From Lachnospiraceae bacterium (lineage in GTDB: Bacteria; Bacillota_A; Clostridia; Lachnospirales; Lachnospiraceae), in assembly GCA_900764695.1 (NCBI GenBank), contig CAAFOY010000084.1:1-64000 (forward strand): 64,000 nucleotides of DNA, given 5' to 3'. The translations under genes were made by a program, and so were the position numbers. Positions 10,537 through 19,549 of the stretch are shown in pieces. Numbering within the stretch: position 1 is the stretch's first letter; the number at the start of each line of letters is the position of its first letter. Under the pieces are notes generated by a model, which saw only the letters and a program-made list of their open reading frames with translations, did no database searches and was not told the origin of the DNA.

Positions 10537-11577
10537 CTATTCGTCTTCCTTCTTGAAAGCATCGCTTAACTGGCCCTTAACTGTTCTTAATGTCTCTACA
10601 ACTTTCTCATAATCCATTCGCTTCGGACCTATAACTCCGATGGTACCTTTAATGCCATCTTCTAATTCATAAGTTGCTGTTACAACACTACAATCCTTCA
10701 TTCCTTCTACCGGAGTTTCTTCACCGATATAAACCTGAATTCCTGTTTCATTATCATTTACCAAATTGGTTAATGGCTTCTTTTCTTCAAATGTTGAAAG
10801 CAACAAACTTGCATTCTCGTTACTGCTTAATTCAGGATACTTCAAAATATTCGTTGCACCTGATGTATAAATCTTCATCTGTGCTTCTGATGCAATGGCT
10901 TCTGTAATTGCCTGTAACACATCTGTTACTAATTCTTTATGTTCACCTGCATTAGATGTAAGTGTTGAAATAACAGCTATGTTAATCTGCTCAACTGCTA
11001 ATCCTGCAAGACTTGTATTGAGTGCCACATTAAGTCTCAAAACCATTTCTTCATTAATCTGGTCTTTAACTTTTATAATCTTGTTTACTACTCTGTTTCT
11101 TCCCGAAACAACAATACATAAAATCTGATTGTCATCCATAAGTGACAACTGAATGAATTTTATCTTATCTTCGTTATCCCTTGATGTTGAAATCATTGTT
11201 GCATAATTAGTATTGGTTGCAAGCATCTTCGCCATATTCTGAAGAAGGGTTTCAACCTTATCAACCTTTTCAAATAAAAGGTTTTCTCTTTCAGTTACTT
11301 TCTTTTCTCTGTTGTCTAATTCCTGAACTTTTTCTTTCATTAAATCGTCAACATAAAGTCTGTAACCTTTATCTGTAGGAATTCGTCCTGCTGATGTATG
11401 AGGCTGAACTATATATCCCATCTCTTCTAAGTCAGCCATCTCATTACGAATGGTTGCTGAACTTAAGTTAAGATCTGTATACTTAGAAATGGTTCTTGAA
11501 CCAACGGGCTCGCCTGTTTCCAAATAGTTACGAATGACTGCCTGTAATATTTTTACTTTTCTCTCTGTCAGTTCCAT
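10537..11577 (-). CDS. hrcA: Heat-inducible transcription repressor HrcA
   Basis: HrcA binds CIRCE operators and shuts off class I heat-shock operons when GroEL can fold it. With the start at 11577 the protein has 346 residues. The N-terminal winged helix reads MELTERKVKILQAVIRNYLETGEPVGS, followed by LSSATIRNEMADLEEMGYI and the HTSAGRIPTDKGYR signature. A GAF-like regulatory domain follows. An in-frame ATG at 11610 falls inside the CIRCE element and lacks a ribosome site, while AAAGGAG lies seven bases before the chosen ATG. It is the first gene of hrcA-grpE-dnaK-dnaJ and represses itself. Confidence 0.96.
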   Translation of the reverse strand: MELTERKVKILQAVIRNYLETGEPVGSRTISKYTDLNLSSATIRNEMADLEEMGYIVQPHTSAGRIPTDKGYRLYVDDLMKEKVQELDNREKKVTERENLLFEKVDKVETLLQNMAKMLATNTNYATMISTSRDNEDKIKFIQLSLMDDNQILCIVVSGRNRVVNKIIKVKDQINEEMVLRLNVALNTSLAGLAVEQINIAVISTLTSNAGEHKELVTDVLQAITEAIASEAQMKIYTSGATNILKYPELSSNENASLLLSTFEEKKPLTNLVNDNETGIQVYIGEETPVEGMKDCSVVTATYELEDGIKGTIGVIGPKRMDYEKVVETLRTVKGQLSDAFKKEDE

Positions 11578-11599
11578 ATTCCATCTCCTTTCTACTTTA

Positions 11600-11626
11600 T
11601 TAGCACTCATTAGTTTTGAGTGCTAA
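11600..11626 (-). promoter_or_regulatory. CIRCE operator (HrcA binding site)
   Basis: A perfect copy of the consensus TTAGCACTC-N9-GAGTGCTAA, located between the hrcA promoter and its start codon. This directly shows HrcA autoregulation of the dnaK operon. No other CIRCE copy was seen in the window. Confidence 0.98.
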
Positions 11627-11641
11627 CATCTTTCATAAATT

Positions 11642-11670
11642 AAAATAGCACCCACCATATTATTTGTCAA
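11642..11670 (-). promoter_or_regulatory. Sigma-A promoter of the hrcA operon
   Basis: Minus-strand TTGACA and TATTTT separated by 17 bases. The expected start of transcription falls about 7 bases past the -10 box, so CIRCE is at the very 5' end of the transcript, the normal geometry. Confidence 0.8.
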
Positions 11671-11726
11671 CATTTTTGCAAAAAAAATTATAGAAACTTT
11701 TGTAAATAATTTGTGAACATAGAAAA

Positions 11727-11965
11727 ATAGCACAAACCTTAAGGATGTATATAATATCGAAAGAACGCTTTCGCTGCTTGCAATTAAAAATGTATATAAT
11801 ATCGAAAGAACGCTTTCGCTGCTTGCCGCTCGTAGCAGTTCTAATGTTCCATCATATGGTCTGACATTAGAACCTTCGGTTCTAGTCATTCCATATGATG
11901 GAACATTGAACCGACGGCGGCAAATGCTCTTTCGTTATTATATACATTTATCCGGTTTGTGCTAT
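11727..11965. repeat. 239-bp MITE-like inverted-repeat element between hrcA and hemW
   Basis: Perfect 12-bp terminal inverted repeats ATAGCACAAACC / GGTTTGTGCTAT enclose the element. The arms continue as imperfect inverted repeats for about 50 bp (ATGTATATAATATCGAAAG on the left against CTTTCGTTATTATATACAT on the right). Inside are a second inverted repeat (TTCCATCATATGG / CCATATGATGGAA) and a mini-hairpin. No transposase lies nearby and no clear target-site duplication flanks it. It can be read as a nonautonomous element or as a very large RNA hairpin. The rest of the 541-bp gap to hemW is AT-rich DNA with a weak stem near 12084-12112. Confidence 0.7.
11745..11826. repeat. 37-bp direct repeat in the left arm of the MITE-like element
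   Basis: Two identical 37-bp copies (11745-11781 and 11790-11826) beginning ATGTATATAATATCG and ending GCTGCTTGC, 8 bp apart. The right arm has only one matching copy, so this is a duplication after the element formed. Confidence 0.9.
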
Positions 11966-12167
11966 GATGTTTAATTTTAGATATTTTTATTTTGGATATT
12001 ATTAAATATATATTTTTTGAATGCAATTAGTTTTGTTTTTTTATTTTCCCCAATACTAGTATTAATGTTCAATTAATTACCTACTATAATTCCTATTATA
12101 ATTATTATAGTTTATTAGTTTCTCTATATTTATTAGTATTAAATAGAGTATTCTACATATTATATTA

Positions 12168-13526
12168 TTATAATAAAAACTCTGATAATACTACATTGCT
12201 TACATCAATTCCTCTTTCGGTAAGTTTTATATTGTCGTTTTCGGTTTTCAATAATTTCTCCTGTGTGAGTTTTTCTAAGACATTACCGTATACGTTTTCT
12301 ATCTTCTTATTAAAAAGTGTTTCAAATTTAGTTTTGTTTACTCCTTCCATCATTCTAAGGCCTAAAAACATAAATTCTTCCATCTGATCATTTTTAGAGA
12401 GTCTTTCAATGTTTTTATGAATTGAACCTAATCTATTATAATCAGTATCAAAGTCTGTATCATTATCACTTTTCTTTCGATAAATTTTTTCTTCGAATAC
12501 AGATTCATCTTCTCTTGATTGTTGATTATTATTTTCAAATTCATAATCATCTTCATCTTCAAATAAATAATCCATCATTTCTTCACTTCCATATTGAAAA
12601 GCTGTCATTTCATCCATATTATCTTCGCAATTGTATATTTCATTTATGAAAGCAATGTACTTATTTAAATCTGAAATATTATTATATCGTTCATTTTCTA
12701 ATAAAGAAGCTGCTCCTATTCCAAAGCCAATATAATTTTTTCTCTGCCAATATCCTACATTATGTCTGCATTCCATGCCTTCTTTACTATAATTTGATAT
12801 TTCATATCTGTGATATCCATTTTCTTCTAAGATATTCTTTGTCATGTAATACATTTCACGCTCAGTATCTTCATCAGGAAGTATATCCTTTCCCTGCAAT
12901 GCTGCTTCATTTACCCTGTCATACATTATCGTGCCTTCTTCTACTATAAGGCTATACGCCGATATGTGCTCTGGATTCAAGGCAACTACCTTTTCTAGAG
13001 TTTCTTTATATGATGAAATCGTTTGTCCCGGAAGTGCACTCATTAAGTCAATGTTAATATTGTCAAATCCACATTCCCTTGCTATTCGATAATTATCCAA
13101 AAACTCCTGCCATGTGTGTATTCTTCCAATGCTTTTTAATTCATCATCATTTGCTGACTGAAGTCCTATGCTTAATCTGTTCACTCCGGTTTTCTTGTAA
13201 ACTTCTAATTTTTCTCTTGTCAAAGTACCCGGATTACATTCTATCGTTATTTCTGTATTTTCATTTATATTTGCATATTTTTTTACTGCATTCATTATGC
13301 ATTCAAATAAATGTGATTCCAATATAGAAGGGGTTCCTCCTCCAAAAAAGATTGAATCTACTTCATATCCATTCAAAATATTTTTTGACAATTCAATTTC
13401 TTTTATTAACGCATCCACATACTCCTCTTTAGTTTTGCAATCTGCCCTGTCGGAGAGAAAATCACAATAATCACATTTTTTTACGCAAAACGGAATATGG
13501 ATATATATTTCTAAATGTTTGCTCAT
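12168..13526 (-). CDS. hemW: Heme chaperone HemW (radical SAM, HemN-like) with an acidic insertion
   Basis: HemW is the radical-SAM paralogue of HemN that binds and transfers heme. Starting at ATG 13526 (after AGAGAGG) it has 452 residues. The iron-sulfur motif PFCVKKCDYCDF lies near residue 14, followed by FFGGGTPSIL and ECNPGTL. The fourth HemN cysteine is absent, which separates HemW from true coproporphyrinogen oxidase. The usual family length is about 380. The extra length comes from residues about 312-375, an Asp/Glu/Asn/Ser-rich stretch (EDEDDYEFENNNQQS) just before the conserved NDQMEEFMFLGLRMMEG. A TTG further upstream (13544) sits on the ribosome site and is not used. It follows lepA, as in Bacillus. 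Confidence 0.9.
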   Translation of the reverse strand: MSKHLEIYIHIPFCVKKCDYCDFLSDRADCKTKEEYVDALIKEIELSKNILNGYEVDSIFFGGGTPSILESHLFECIMNAVKKYANINENTEITIECNPGTLTREKLEVYKKTGVNRLSIGLQSANDDELKSIGRIHTWQEFLDNYRIARECGFDNINIDLMSALPGQTISSYKETLEKVVALNPEHISAYSLIVEEGTIMYDRVNEAALQGKDILPDEDTEREMYYMTKNILEENGYHRYEISNYSKEGMECRHNVGYWQRKNYIGFGIGAASLLENERYNNISDLNKYIAFINEIYNCEDNMDEMTAFQYGSEEMMDYLFEDEDDYEFENNNQQSREDESVFEEKIYRKKSDNDTDFDTDYNRLGSIHKNIERLSKNDQMEEFMFLGLRMMEGVNKTKFETLFNKKIENVYGNVLEKLTQEKLLKTENDNIKLTERGIDVSNVVLSEFLL

Positions 13527-13585
13527 TTTTACCTCTCTTTTCAACTAATAAGGTCCCTCTGCCTGCTGCAAAGAGACCTTTTATA

Positions 13586-15400
13586 TTAATCTTCGTCCAA
13601 TTTGAGTACTGCCATAAATGCTTCCTGTGGTATTTCAACGTTACCAACCTGACGCATTCTCTTCTTTCCTTCTTTCTGTTTTTCAAGAAGTTTTTTCTTA
13701 CGTGAAATATCGCCACCATAACATTTAGCTAAAACATCTTTTCGCATTGCCTTAACTGTTTCTCTCGCAATTACTTTACTTCCAACTGCTGCCTGAATTG
13801 GAATTTCAAATAACTGACGTGGTATTTCATTTTTAAGTTTCTCGCACATTTTTCTGCCTCGTTCATATGCTGTAACATCCGGAACGATAAATGAAAGTGC
13901 ATCCACTTCTTCCTTATTAATAAGAATATCAAGTTTAACTAACTTAGCTGCTTCATATCCTTTCAATTCATAATCAAATGACGCATATCCTCTTGAGCGG
14001 GATTTAAGTGCATCAAAGAAATCATATATTATTTCATTTAACGGAATATCGTATTCGAGTAATGCTCTTGAACCTTCTACATATTCCATTCCTATATATG
14101 TTCCTCTTCTTTGCTGACATAATTCCATAATAGCACCGATAAATTCAGTTGTTACCATTATTTCCGCATGAACAATAGGTTCTTCCATATGCTCAATTTC
14201 ACTTGAGTCAGGCAAATTAGAAGGATTTGTAAGTTCTATAACACTTCCATCGTTTTTATATATTTTGTAAATAACACTAGGTGCAGTTGTAACTAAATCA
14301 AGATTGTACTCACGCTCAAGTCTTTCCTGTACAATTTCCAAATGAAGTAATCCTAAAAATCCGCATCTGAAGCCAAATCCTAATGCAAGTGATGTTTCAG
14401 GTTCATACTGCAAAGCTGCATCATTTAACTGTAATTTTTCAAGAGCATCTCTTAAATCAGGATATTTTGCTCCATCTGCCGGATAAAGTCCACAGTAAAC
14501 CATAGGATTAACTTTTTTGTATCCGGGAAGTGGTTCTGCACAAGGATTATCTGCATTAGTAATAGTGTCACCTACTCGCGTATCTTTTACGTTTTTGATG
14601 CTGGCTGTAATATATCCAACCATACCCGCACTAAGTTCATCACATGGAATAAACTGTCCTGCTCCAAAATATCCTACTTCAACTACATTTGCTGTTGCTC
14701 CCGTAGCCATCATTTTTATATTCATACCTGCTTTTACAACACCATGTTTTAAACGGCAAAAAACAATAACTCCCTTATACGCATCATATAAGCTGTCAAA
14801 TATTAATGCCTGAAGTGGTGCGTCAACATCTCCCTGTGGTGCCGGTATTTTTTCCACTATCTGTTCTAATACTTCTTCTATATTTAATCCTGTTTTTGCT
14901 GAAATAAGTGGTGCATCATGAGCTTCAAGTCCGATTACATCTTCTATTTCATTTATAACTCTTTCAGGATCTGCACTAGGCAAATCTATCTTGTTGATAA
15001 CAGGGAATACTTCCAAGTCATGATCAAGTGCCATATAAACATTTGCCAAAGTCTGTGCTTCTACACCCTGTGCTGCATCGACAACAAGGATTGCACCATC
15101 ACATGCTGCAAGGCTTCGTGATACTTCATAGTTAAAATCGACATGTCCCGGTGTATCGATAAGGTTAAAAATGTATTCTTCTCCATCTTTTGCCTTATAT
15201 ACCGTTCTTACTGCCTGTGACTTAATCGTTATTCCACGTTCTCTCTCTAGTTCCATATTATCAAGAACCTGTGCCTGCATTTCTCTGCTTGTTAACAATC
15301 CTGTTTTTTCAATAATTCTATCTGCCAAAGTTGACTTTCCATGGTCAATATGGGCAATAATGCAAAAGTTTCTTATTTTACTCTGATCAATGTGAGCCAC
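13586..15400 (-). CDS. lepA: Elongation factor 4 (LepA)
   Basis: LepA is a ribosome-bound GTPase related to EF-G, thought to back-translocate or assist ribosome assembly. The 604 residues match the family. G1 is [13 protein letters not shown]2 [12 protein letters not shown]3 DTPGHVDF and G4 [10 protein letters not shown]; the C-terminal domain unique to LepA ends in the basic segment [22 protein letters not shown]. The start is GTG at 15400, with GGAGG seven bases upstream. It precedes hemW with a 60-bp gap that holds an imperfect stem (AAGGTCCCTCT / AGAGACCTT). Confidence 0.97.
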   Translation of the reverse strand: MAHIDQSKIRNFCIIAHIDHGKSTLADRIIEKTGLLTSREMQAQVLDNMELERERGITIKSQAVRTVYKAKDGEEYIFNLIDTPGHVDFNYEVSRSLAACDGAILVVDAAQGVEAQTLANVYMALDHDLEVFPVINKIDLPSADPERVINEIEDVIGLEAHDAPLISAKTGLNIEEVLEQIVEKIPAPQGDVDAPLQALIFDSLYDAYKGVIVFCRLKHGVVKAGMNIKMMATGATANVVEVGYFGAGQFIPCDELSAGMVGYITASIKNVKDTRVGDTITNADNPCAEPLPGYKKVNPMVYCGLYPADGAKYPDLRDALEKLQLNDAALQYEPETSLALGFGFRCGFLGLLHLEIVQERLEREYNLDLVTTAPSVIYKIYKNDGSVIELTNPSNLPDSSEIEHMEEPIVHAEIMVTTEFIGAIMELCQQRRGTYIGMEYVEGSRALLEYDIPLNEIIYDFFDALKSRSRGYASFDYELKGYEAAKLVKLDILINKEEVDALSFIVPDVTAYERGRKMCEKLKNEIPRQLFEIPIQAAVGSKVIARETVKAMRKDVLAKCYGGDISRKKKLLEKQKEGKKRMRQVGNVEIPQEAFMAVLKLDED

Positions 15401-15812
15401 TGTTGTTCCTCCATGTTGTTTTATATTGGTTTCTTGTTTAATTATGTTCTATTTTAAATATAATGCATACTTTTCCACACTAACGCTCATTATAGCATAT
15501 TATAAAACTATTTTCCATCGTGTTCTTTCAGATAAACTATGTAATGAGGTTGGTAATTTTGAGTCAAGATATATATACGAAACACATGACGAATATGTTG
15601 TTCTTCATTTAGTTTCCCAGAACAACGGGATTACTTTTATTCCTGATAAATTTTATATGTCGAGACCTTACAATAATTTAAAAGCCACCTCATGCAACAA
15701 TAGTATTCTTTAACGTAGAAAAGGTAAATAATCAAATATCTACTAAAAAAATATACTATCATAAGCATATAGTGGCTTTTAATCTATAACTTGTGGCATT
15801 ACATAATTTTAC
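15401..15812. other. 412-bp intergenic region upstream of lepA, no convincing gene
   Basis: AT-rich spacer between the lepA start and the 3' end of the Gfo/Idh/MocA gene. Two TATAAT boxes on the minus strand near 15490-15510 could serve lepA, but no good -35 box is present. A small stem followed by seven T on the minus strand (about 15746-15774) may end the oxidoreductase transcript. A plus-strand open frame at 15426-15713 has a TTG start without a ribosome site and is not called. Confidence 0.5.
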
Positions 15813-16784
15813 TTATTCAAAATCGTAAACCATTCCCCACTGATTTCTAACTGAAGTAAGAGTTTCCATTACATCTCTTACAATCTGAAGATTTTCCTGT
15901 CCTGAATTATTATTAATATATTCTTCCATATCCATAACTTCATATTGAAGTGCTTTTTTCGTATCACCTTCGTCTATAACCTCAGTATGTCCGTCAGCAG
16001 TATATGTAATTGTTGCTTTTTGAGCTCTTGGATATTCATCTATCTGTATATATCCCTTTTCTCCTGAAATAACACCTCTTTTTGGTTGTTTTGCTCTCAT
16101 TGTAAGTGCAATAACAGACATTTGCCCATCATTATTTTTTAAAATAATTCCACTTGTTTCATCAACTCCTGTTTCAAAATAATTTGCAGTGGTAAGAACA
16201 ACATTTGGCTTACTTTCCATAAAATATCTGGCAAATGATACTGCATATACTCCTATATCAAGCAATGCCCCACCTGCTAATGATTTTGAGAAAAATCTGT
16301 TATTCACATCATATTCCTTGCAGCTTCCAAAATTAACCTGCACCATTTTTACCTTTCCAATTTCACCATCTTCTATCATTTTCTTTATCTTCTTATATAA
16401 AGGCATGTGAAGAAGTGTCACGCCATCACATATAACTAAATTATTTTTCTTTGCCACCTTGACGCATTCTTCTAACTGTCTGCTGTTTACCGTAATTGCC
16501 TTTTCACAAAATACATGCTTTCCTGCCTTTAATGATTTAAGCATCATTTCATAATGCATATTGTGTGGAGTCGCAATGTATACTATATGAATATTCTTAT
16601 CTGATAGCATTTCATCTAAATCATTATATGCATGTTCTATTTTATATTCTTTGGCAAAATTTTCAGCCTTCTCAAGCGAGCTTCCACACACTCCATAAAC
16701 AGTTCCATGTACTGCCCACAAAGCCTCTGCCATTTCACTGCCAATCCATCCTGTACCAACTATTCCCCAGTTTAAATTACTCAT
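15813..16784 (-). CDS. Gfo/Idh/MocA family NAD(P)-dependent oxidoreductase
   Basis: The 323 residues have an N-terminal Rossmann fold with GIVGTGWIGSEMAEAL (GxGxxG) and the family motif HVFCEKAITVNS, whose EK pair contains the catalytic lysine. The C-terminal alpha/beta domain starts at LAGGALLDIGVYAVSFARYF. Members oxidise or reduce sugars, inositols or trans-dihydrodiols; the GGALLDIGVY form resembles dihydrodiol or scyllo-inosose-type branches, but the substrate cannot be told. AGGAGG precedes the ATG. It is the last gene of a three-gene minus-strand group with rpiA and an RpiR-type regulator, suggesting a sugar or sugar-phosphate substrate. Confidence 0.85.
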   Translation of the reverse strand: MSNLNWGIVGTGWIGSEMAEALWAVHGTVYGVCGSSLEKAENFAKEYKIEHAYNDLDEMLSDKNIHIVYIATPHNMHYEMMLKSLKAGKHVFCEKAITVNSRQLEECVKVAKKNNLVICDGVTLLHMPLYKKIKKMIEDGEIGKVKMVQVNFGSCKEYDVNNRFFSKSLAGGALLDIGVYAVSFARYFMESKPNVVLTTANYFETGVDETSGIILKNNDGQMSVIALTMRAKQPKRGVISGEKGYIQIDEYPRAQKATITYTADGHTEVIDEGDTKKALQYEVMDMEEYINNNSGQENLQIVRDVMETLTSVRNQWGMVYDFE

Positions 16785-16846
16785 GATTATCCTCCTAACT
16801 TAATATCCACATTTTTCAAATTGCTTTTGTATAACACCACAATCTT

Positions 16847-17503
16847 TTAATCTATTACACGAATGCCACTTTCTCCTGCAATTAATGCTTTTGACACTAT
16901 ATTATAAAATAATGATGTTTCTACTATGCCTGTTATGTGCTTTAATTTTTCATCTAATGCTTTTACATCCTGCCCTTTTTCAAAGTACGCATTCATAAGA
17001 TAGTTTCCGTCATCACTTAATAAAGTTCCCATTTTCATTTCTGTTGAACGTTCTTCTACTTTTGCTCCCATTTCTTCTAATTTAGATTTAACATATTCTT
17101 TTGCACTTTTTATTACTTCCACTGCAACTGCATGTTCAAATGTTAACTCATCTGAATATTTTCCTTCATCCGCTAATATCACATAATCTTTTGCCATAAC
17201 AGCTACTATTTTTTCTCTTGTAAAAATTCCGCCATCAGTCTTTAACGCATTAAGATTTTTGTCAATCTCATTGCATCCGTCAAACGCAATATCAATTTGC
17301 TTAACAAATTCTAATGGTAATACTTCTATTCCTGCTTTGACACATAAATTCATTGTATCTTCGCTAGGTGTAACTGCTTTAACTTTCTTATTTCCATTTT
17401 TTAGTTCTTCAATAAGAAAAGCTATTGTTCTTCCTCCACCAAGTCCTATAACCATTCCATCTTTAATCATTTCATAAGCTGCTTTTGCACATTTTTGTTT
17501 CAT
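16847..17503 (-). CDS. rpiA: Ribose-5-phosphate isomerase A (divergent motifs)
   Basis: RpiA interconverts ribose 5-phosphate and ribulose 5-phosphate in the pentose phosphate pathway. The 218 residues match the family length and order, but the hallmark motifs are altered. GLGTGST is GLGGGRT, DGADE is DGCNE (FDGCNEID, keeping the Asp and Glu), and KGGGG is KTDGG (LKTDGGIFTREKIVA). The catalytic Glu and the Lys of the last motif remain. The clade may have a shifted substrate, such as another pentose or a hexose phosphate (inference). AGGAGG precedes the ATG. An 80-bp dispersed repeat occupies the gap before it, and the RpiR-type regulator is directly upstream. Confidence 0.8.
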   Translation of the reverse strand: MKQKCAKAAYEMIKDGMVIGLGGGRTIAFLIEELKNGNKKVKAVTPSEDTMNLCVKAGIEVLPLEFVKQIDIAFDGCNEIDKNLNALKTDGGIFTREKIVAVMAKDYVILADEGKYSDELTFEHAVAVEVIKSAKEYVKSKLEEMGAKVEERSTEMKMGTLLSDDGNYLMNAYFEKGQDVKALDEKLKHITGIVETSLFYNIVSKALIAGESGIRVID

Positions 17504-17524
17504 TTTATAATTCCTCCTGTTTAT

Positions 17525-17602
17525 ATGTATTGCCCCCTCCCTTCGGTCGGCGGCTATTCGTCGGAAACATTTATAGAAAATGAACTTCGTTCATTTTGTT
17601 TC
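17525..17602 (-). repeat. Dispersed ~80-bp repeat, copy A (leader of rpiA)
   Basis: This intergenic stretch aligns over its length with 58864-58934 in front of argD. Shared blocks include TATTGCC, GGAAA-ATTTATAGAAAA and TTCATTTTGTTT-CT. Copy A carries a perfect 9-bp stem with a TTC loop at 17577-17597 (AAAATGAAC / GTTCATTTT). On the minus strand it begins right after the regulator stop codon and ends just before the rpiA ribosome site. An AGGAGG followed by ATG starts a seven-codon frame (MNEVHFL) in copy A. Confidence 0.65.
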
Positions 17603-17608
17603 CTCCTC

Positions 17609-18460
17609 TTATAATTTTTCATCTGCCATAAGATTTTCACATTTGCTTAATCTTTCATAACTTTTCTGCTGTCCTACTGTTAAAAACAAATATAGAATTT
17701 CTATAATTGTTGTTGCTGATACTCTTGAGAAATAAAACTCATTTAAGAATAATTTTTCTCTGGTAGCCGTCTGTATATGATAGTCTACCGTCTTTGCAAT
17801 AGTCGAATCGGGATTATTTGTAATGCCAATGGTTGTTGCTCCATTTTCCTTTGCGGCCTCAACCATTTTCTGAACCTGCTTCGACTCTCCTGTGTTAGAA
17901 ATTGCAATTAACACATCTTGTTCTTTTAAAGTCATAGAAAATGATAATTGAGTTTCCCATATGCTTCCTGCCATGGAGCGGATTCCAATTTCATTAAACT
18001 TATATGCGCCGTCTAAAGCTACAGGAATCGTATTTCCTACTGCAACAAACTGTACAATTCCCGCATTCTGTATGCTTTCAAGAATCTTATCAAATTCTTT
18101 TGTATCTATTAATGAAATGGTCTGCTTCATTTCTTCTATTTTATTTGCCAAAATATTTTGTAATGACTGTCCGATATCTTCTCTTGTAATATCATTAGAA
18201 ACCGGTATGTTGTCATCACCTTCAACAATTTCTCTTGCCAGTGCAATCTTCAAATGGTGAAATCCGTCCACGTCACACTTTTTGCAAAATCGTGAAACAC
18301 TTGCTACACTTGTTCCACTATTCTTAGCTAATTCTGAAATTGTCATATTTACAACTTCTTTATAATTGCTAAGTATGTAATTTCCTATCTTTTTTTCCTG
18401 TTCAAAAAACGAGTCATATAATCTGTTTATATTTTCAATTACCGAAATATTTTTTTTCAT
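17609..18460 (-). CDS. MurR/RpiR family transcriptional regulator
   Basis: RpiR-type regulators sense phosphosugars through a SIS domain. With the start at 18460 (ATG after AAAGGG) the protein has 283 residues. The N-terminal helix-turn-helix covers about residues 1-77 (NMTISELAKNSGTSVASVSRFCKKC). The SIS domain follows (VGNTIPVALDGAYKF, LIAISNTGESKQVQKMV). The open frame extends upstream to 18520, but that part covers palindromic operator-like DNA. It heads the group regulator-rpiA-oxidoreductase and most likely controls it and itself. The effector is probably a pentose or hexose phosphate (inference). Confidence 0.88.
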   Translation of the reverse strand: MKKNISVIENINRLYDSFFEQEKKIGNYILSNYKEVVNMTISELAKNSGTSVASVSRFCKKCDVDGFHHLKIALAREIVEGDDNIPVSNDITREDIGQSLQNILANKIEEMKQTISLIDTKEFDKILESIQNAGIVQFVAVGNTIPVALDGAYKFNEIGIRSMAGSIWETQLSFSMTLKEQDVLIAISNTGESKQVQKMVEAAKENGATTIGITNNPDSTIAKTVDYHIQTATREKLFLNEFYFSRVSATTIIEILYLFLTVGQQKSYERLSKCENLMADEKL

Positions 18461-18474
18461 CTTATTCCCTTTCG

Positions 18475-18549
18475 TGAAAATCATTTTCATATCTTTATAA
18501 TACATAATAATTATTTTCACGTCAATGTCTTTTATGAAAATTATTTTCT
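18475..18549 (-). promoter_or_regulatory. Palindromic operator cluster upstream of the RpiR-type regulator
   Basis: A perfect 15-bp palindrome TGAAAAT-C-ATTTTCA lies at 18475-18489. A near copy TGAAAAT-T-ATTTTCT lies at 18535-18549, and a half site ATTATTTTCAC at about 18510-18520 between them. A weaker TGAAAG...TTTTC follows at about 18564-18580. RpiR proteins bind palindromes of this kind near their own promoters, so autoregulation is likely (inference). The rest of the gap up to 18825 is AT-rich. Confidence 0.65.
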
Positions 18550-18825
18550 TGATTTCTTTTCTTATGAAAGATTTATTTTCCTACCACGTTTATTAATTTT
18601 TGTAAGACTAAAATCCACTTTGCCCACTTTAAAATGGGAATAATTTTTTCACTTCACATTTATTAATTTTTTAATAAATATTTTGACCTAATTAAATTTT
18701 TATTTTATGATTTATTTTAGATGTGATGAAAGTATCATAATATGCCTCAGAACTTGTAACATCTATGCCTTTATCACTATCATTTAAGTATTCGATTATT
18801 TTTATTATGAATTGGAGCATTATAT

Positions 18826-19506
18826 ATGATTATTTGTAAAAATAGAGAACTAAAAACCAAAACTAAACTTGTTATTTTTGATATGGACGGGCTGCTTTTT
18901 GATACGGAAAAGTTGTTTATGGAAACTCAGGCTCCTATATTAGAAAAATACGGTTATAAACAAAGAAAAGAAAATTATGTAAAAACATTAGGTATTGCCG
19001 GAGAGACTCTCAAACGTACTCTTTATGATATTTACGGTTCTGATTATCCTGATGAGATAATCTCTAACGAGACCCGAAAACAGGTGAATTATATAATTGA
19101 AAAAAACGGAGTTCAGATTAAGCCTGGAATAAAAGAGCTTTTGCAGGCTCTATTTGCCGCAAATATTCCATGTGTAGTTGCTTCATCCACTAAAACTGAA
19201 ATTGTATTAAAAAATTTAAAGCGTGCAGAAATTGATAAATATTTTAGTTTCGTTATTGGTGGTGACAAAGTTAACGAATCTAAACCAAACCCTGAAATTT
19301 TTCTTAAAGCATGGAAATCAGTGGATGTTCCCTTAAAAGCTGCTCTTATATTGGAGGATTCTGAAAATGGTTTATTAGCTTCAAAGAATGCAAATATTCC
19401 TTCTATTTGCATACCTGACTTAAAATATCCTGAACCTGAGTACGAATCCATTCCCGCATATATTGTAGAAACGGGATTAGATGTTATTGATATTTTGGGA
19501 ATTTAA
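18826..19506 (+). CDS. HAD-superfamily sugar-phosphate phosphatase or phosphomutase-like protein
   Basis: The 226 residues carry all four HAD motifs: DMDGLLFDTE (nucleophile and acid Asp), VVASSTKTE, the lysine in NESKPNPEIFLKAW, and LILEDSENGLLAS. The helical cap between motifs I and II is of the beta-phosphoglucomutase/phosphatase (subclass IA) type. Substrate is not readable; relatives hydrolyse hexose phosphates or 2-phosphoglycolate, or act as beta-phosphoglucomutase. GGAG lies eight bases before the ATG. It is monocistronic and divergent from the RpiR-type regulator group. Confidence 0.82.
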   Translation: MIICKNRELKTKTKLVIFDMDGLLFDTEKLFMETQAPILEKYGYKQRKENYVKTLGIAGETLKRTLYDIYGSDYPDEIISNETRKQVNYIIEKNGVQIKPGIKELLQALFAANIPCVVASSTKTEIVLKNLKRAEIDKYFSFVIGGDKVNESKPNPEIFLKAWKSVDVPLKAALILEDSENGLLASKNANIPSICIPDLKYPEPEYESIPAYIVETGLDVIDILGI

Positions 19507-19549
19507 ATGAGTTTTATTTTTGTAAATTAATTAACTTTTTTTATTTTTG

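Noticed and set aside
11623..11889. Minus-strand open frame of 88 codons in the repeat element
   Set aside because: It is made of the 37-bp direct repeat read in frame and runs into CIRCE, so it is a by-product of the repeat.
15426..15713. Plus-strand open frame of 95 codons before lepA
   Set aside because: TTG start with no ribosome site, low-complexity start and no recognisable domain; it overlaps the lepA promoter region.
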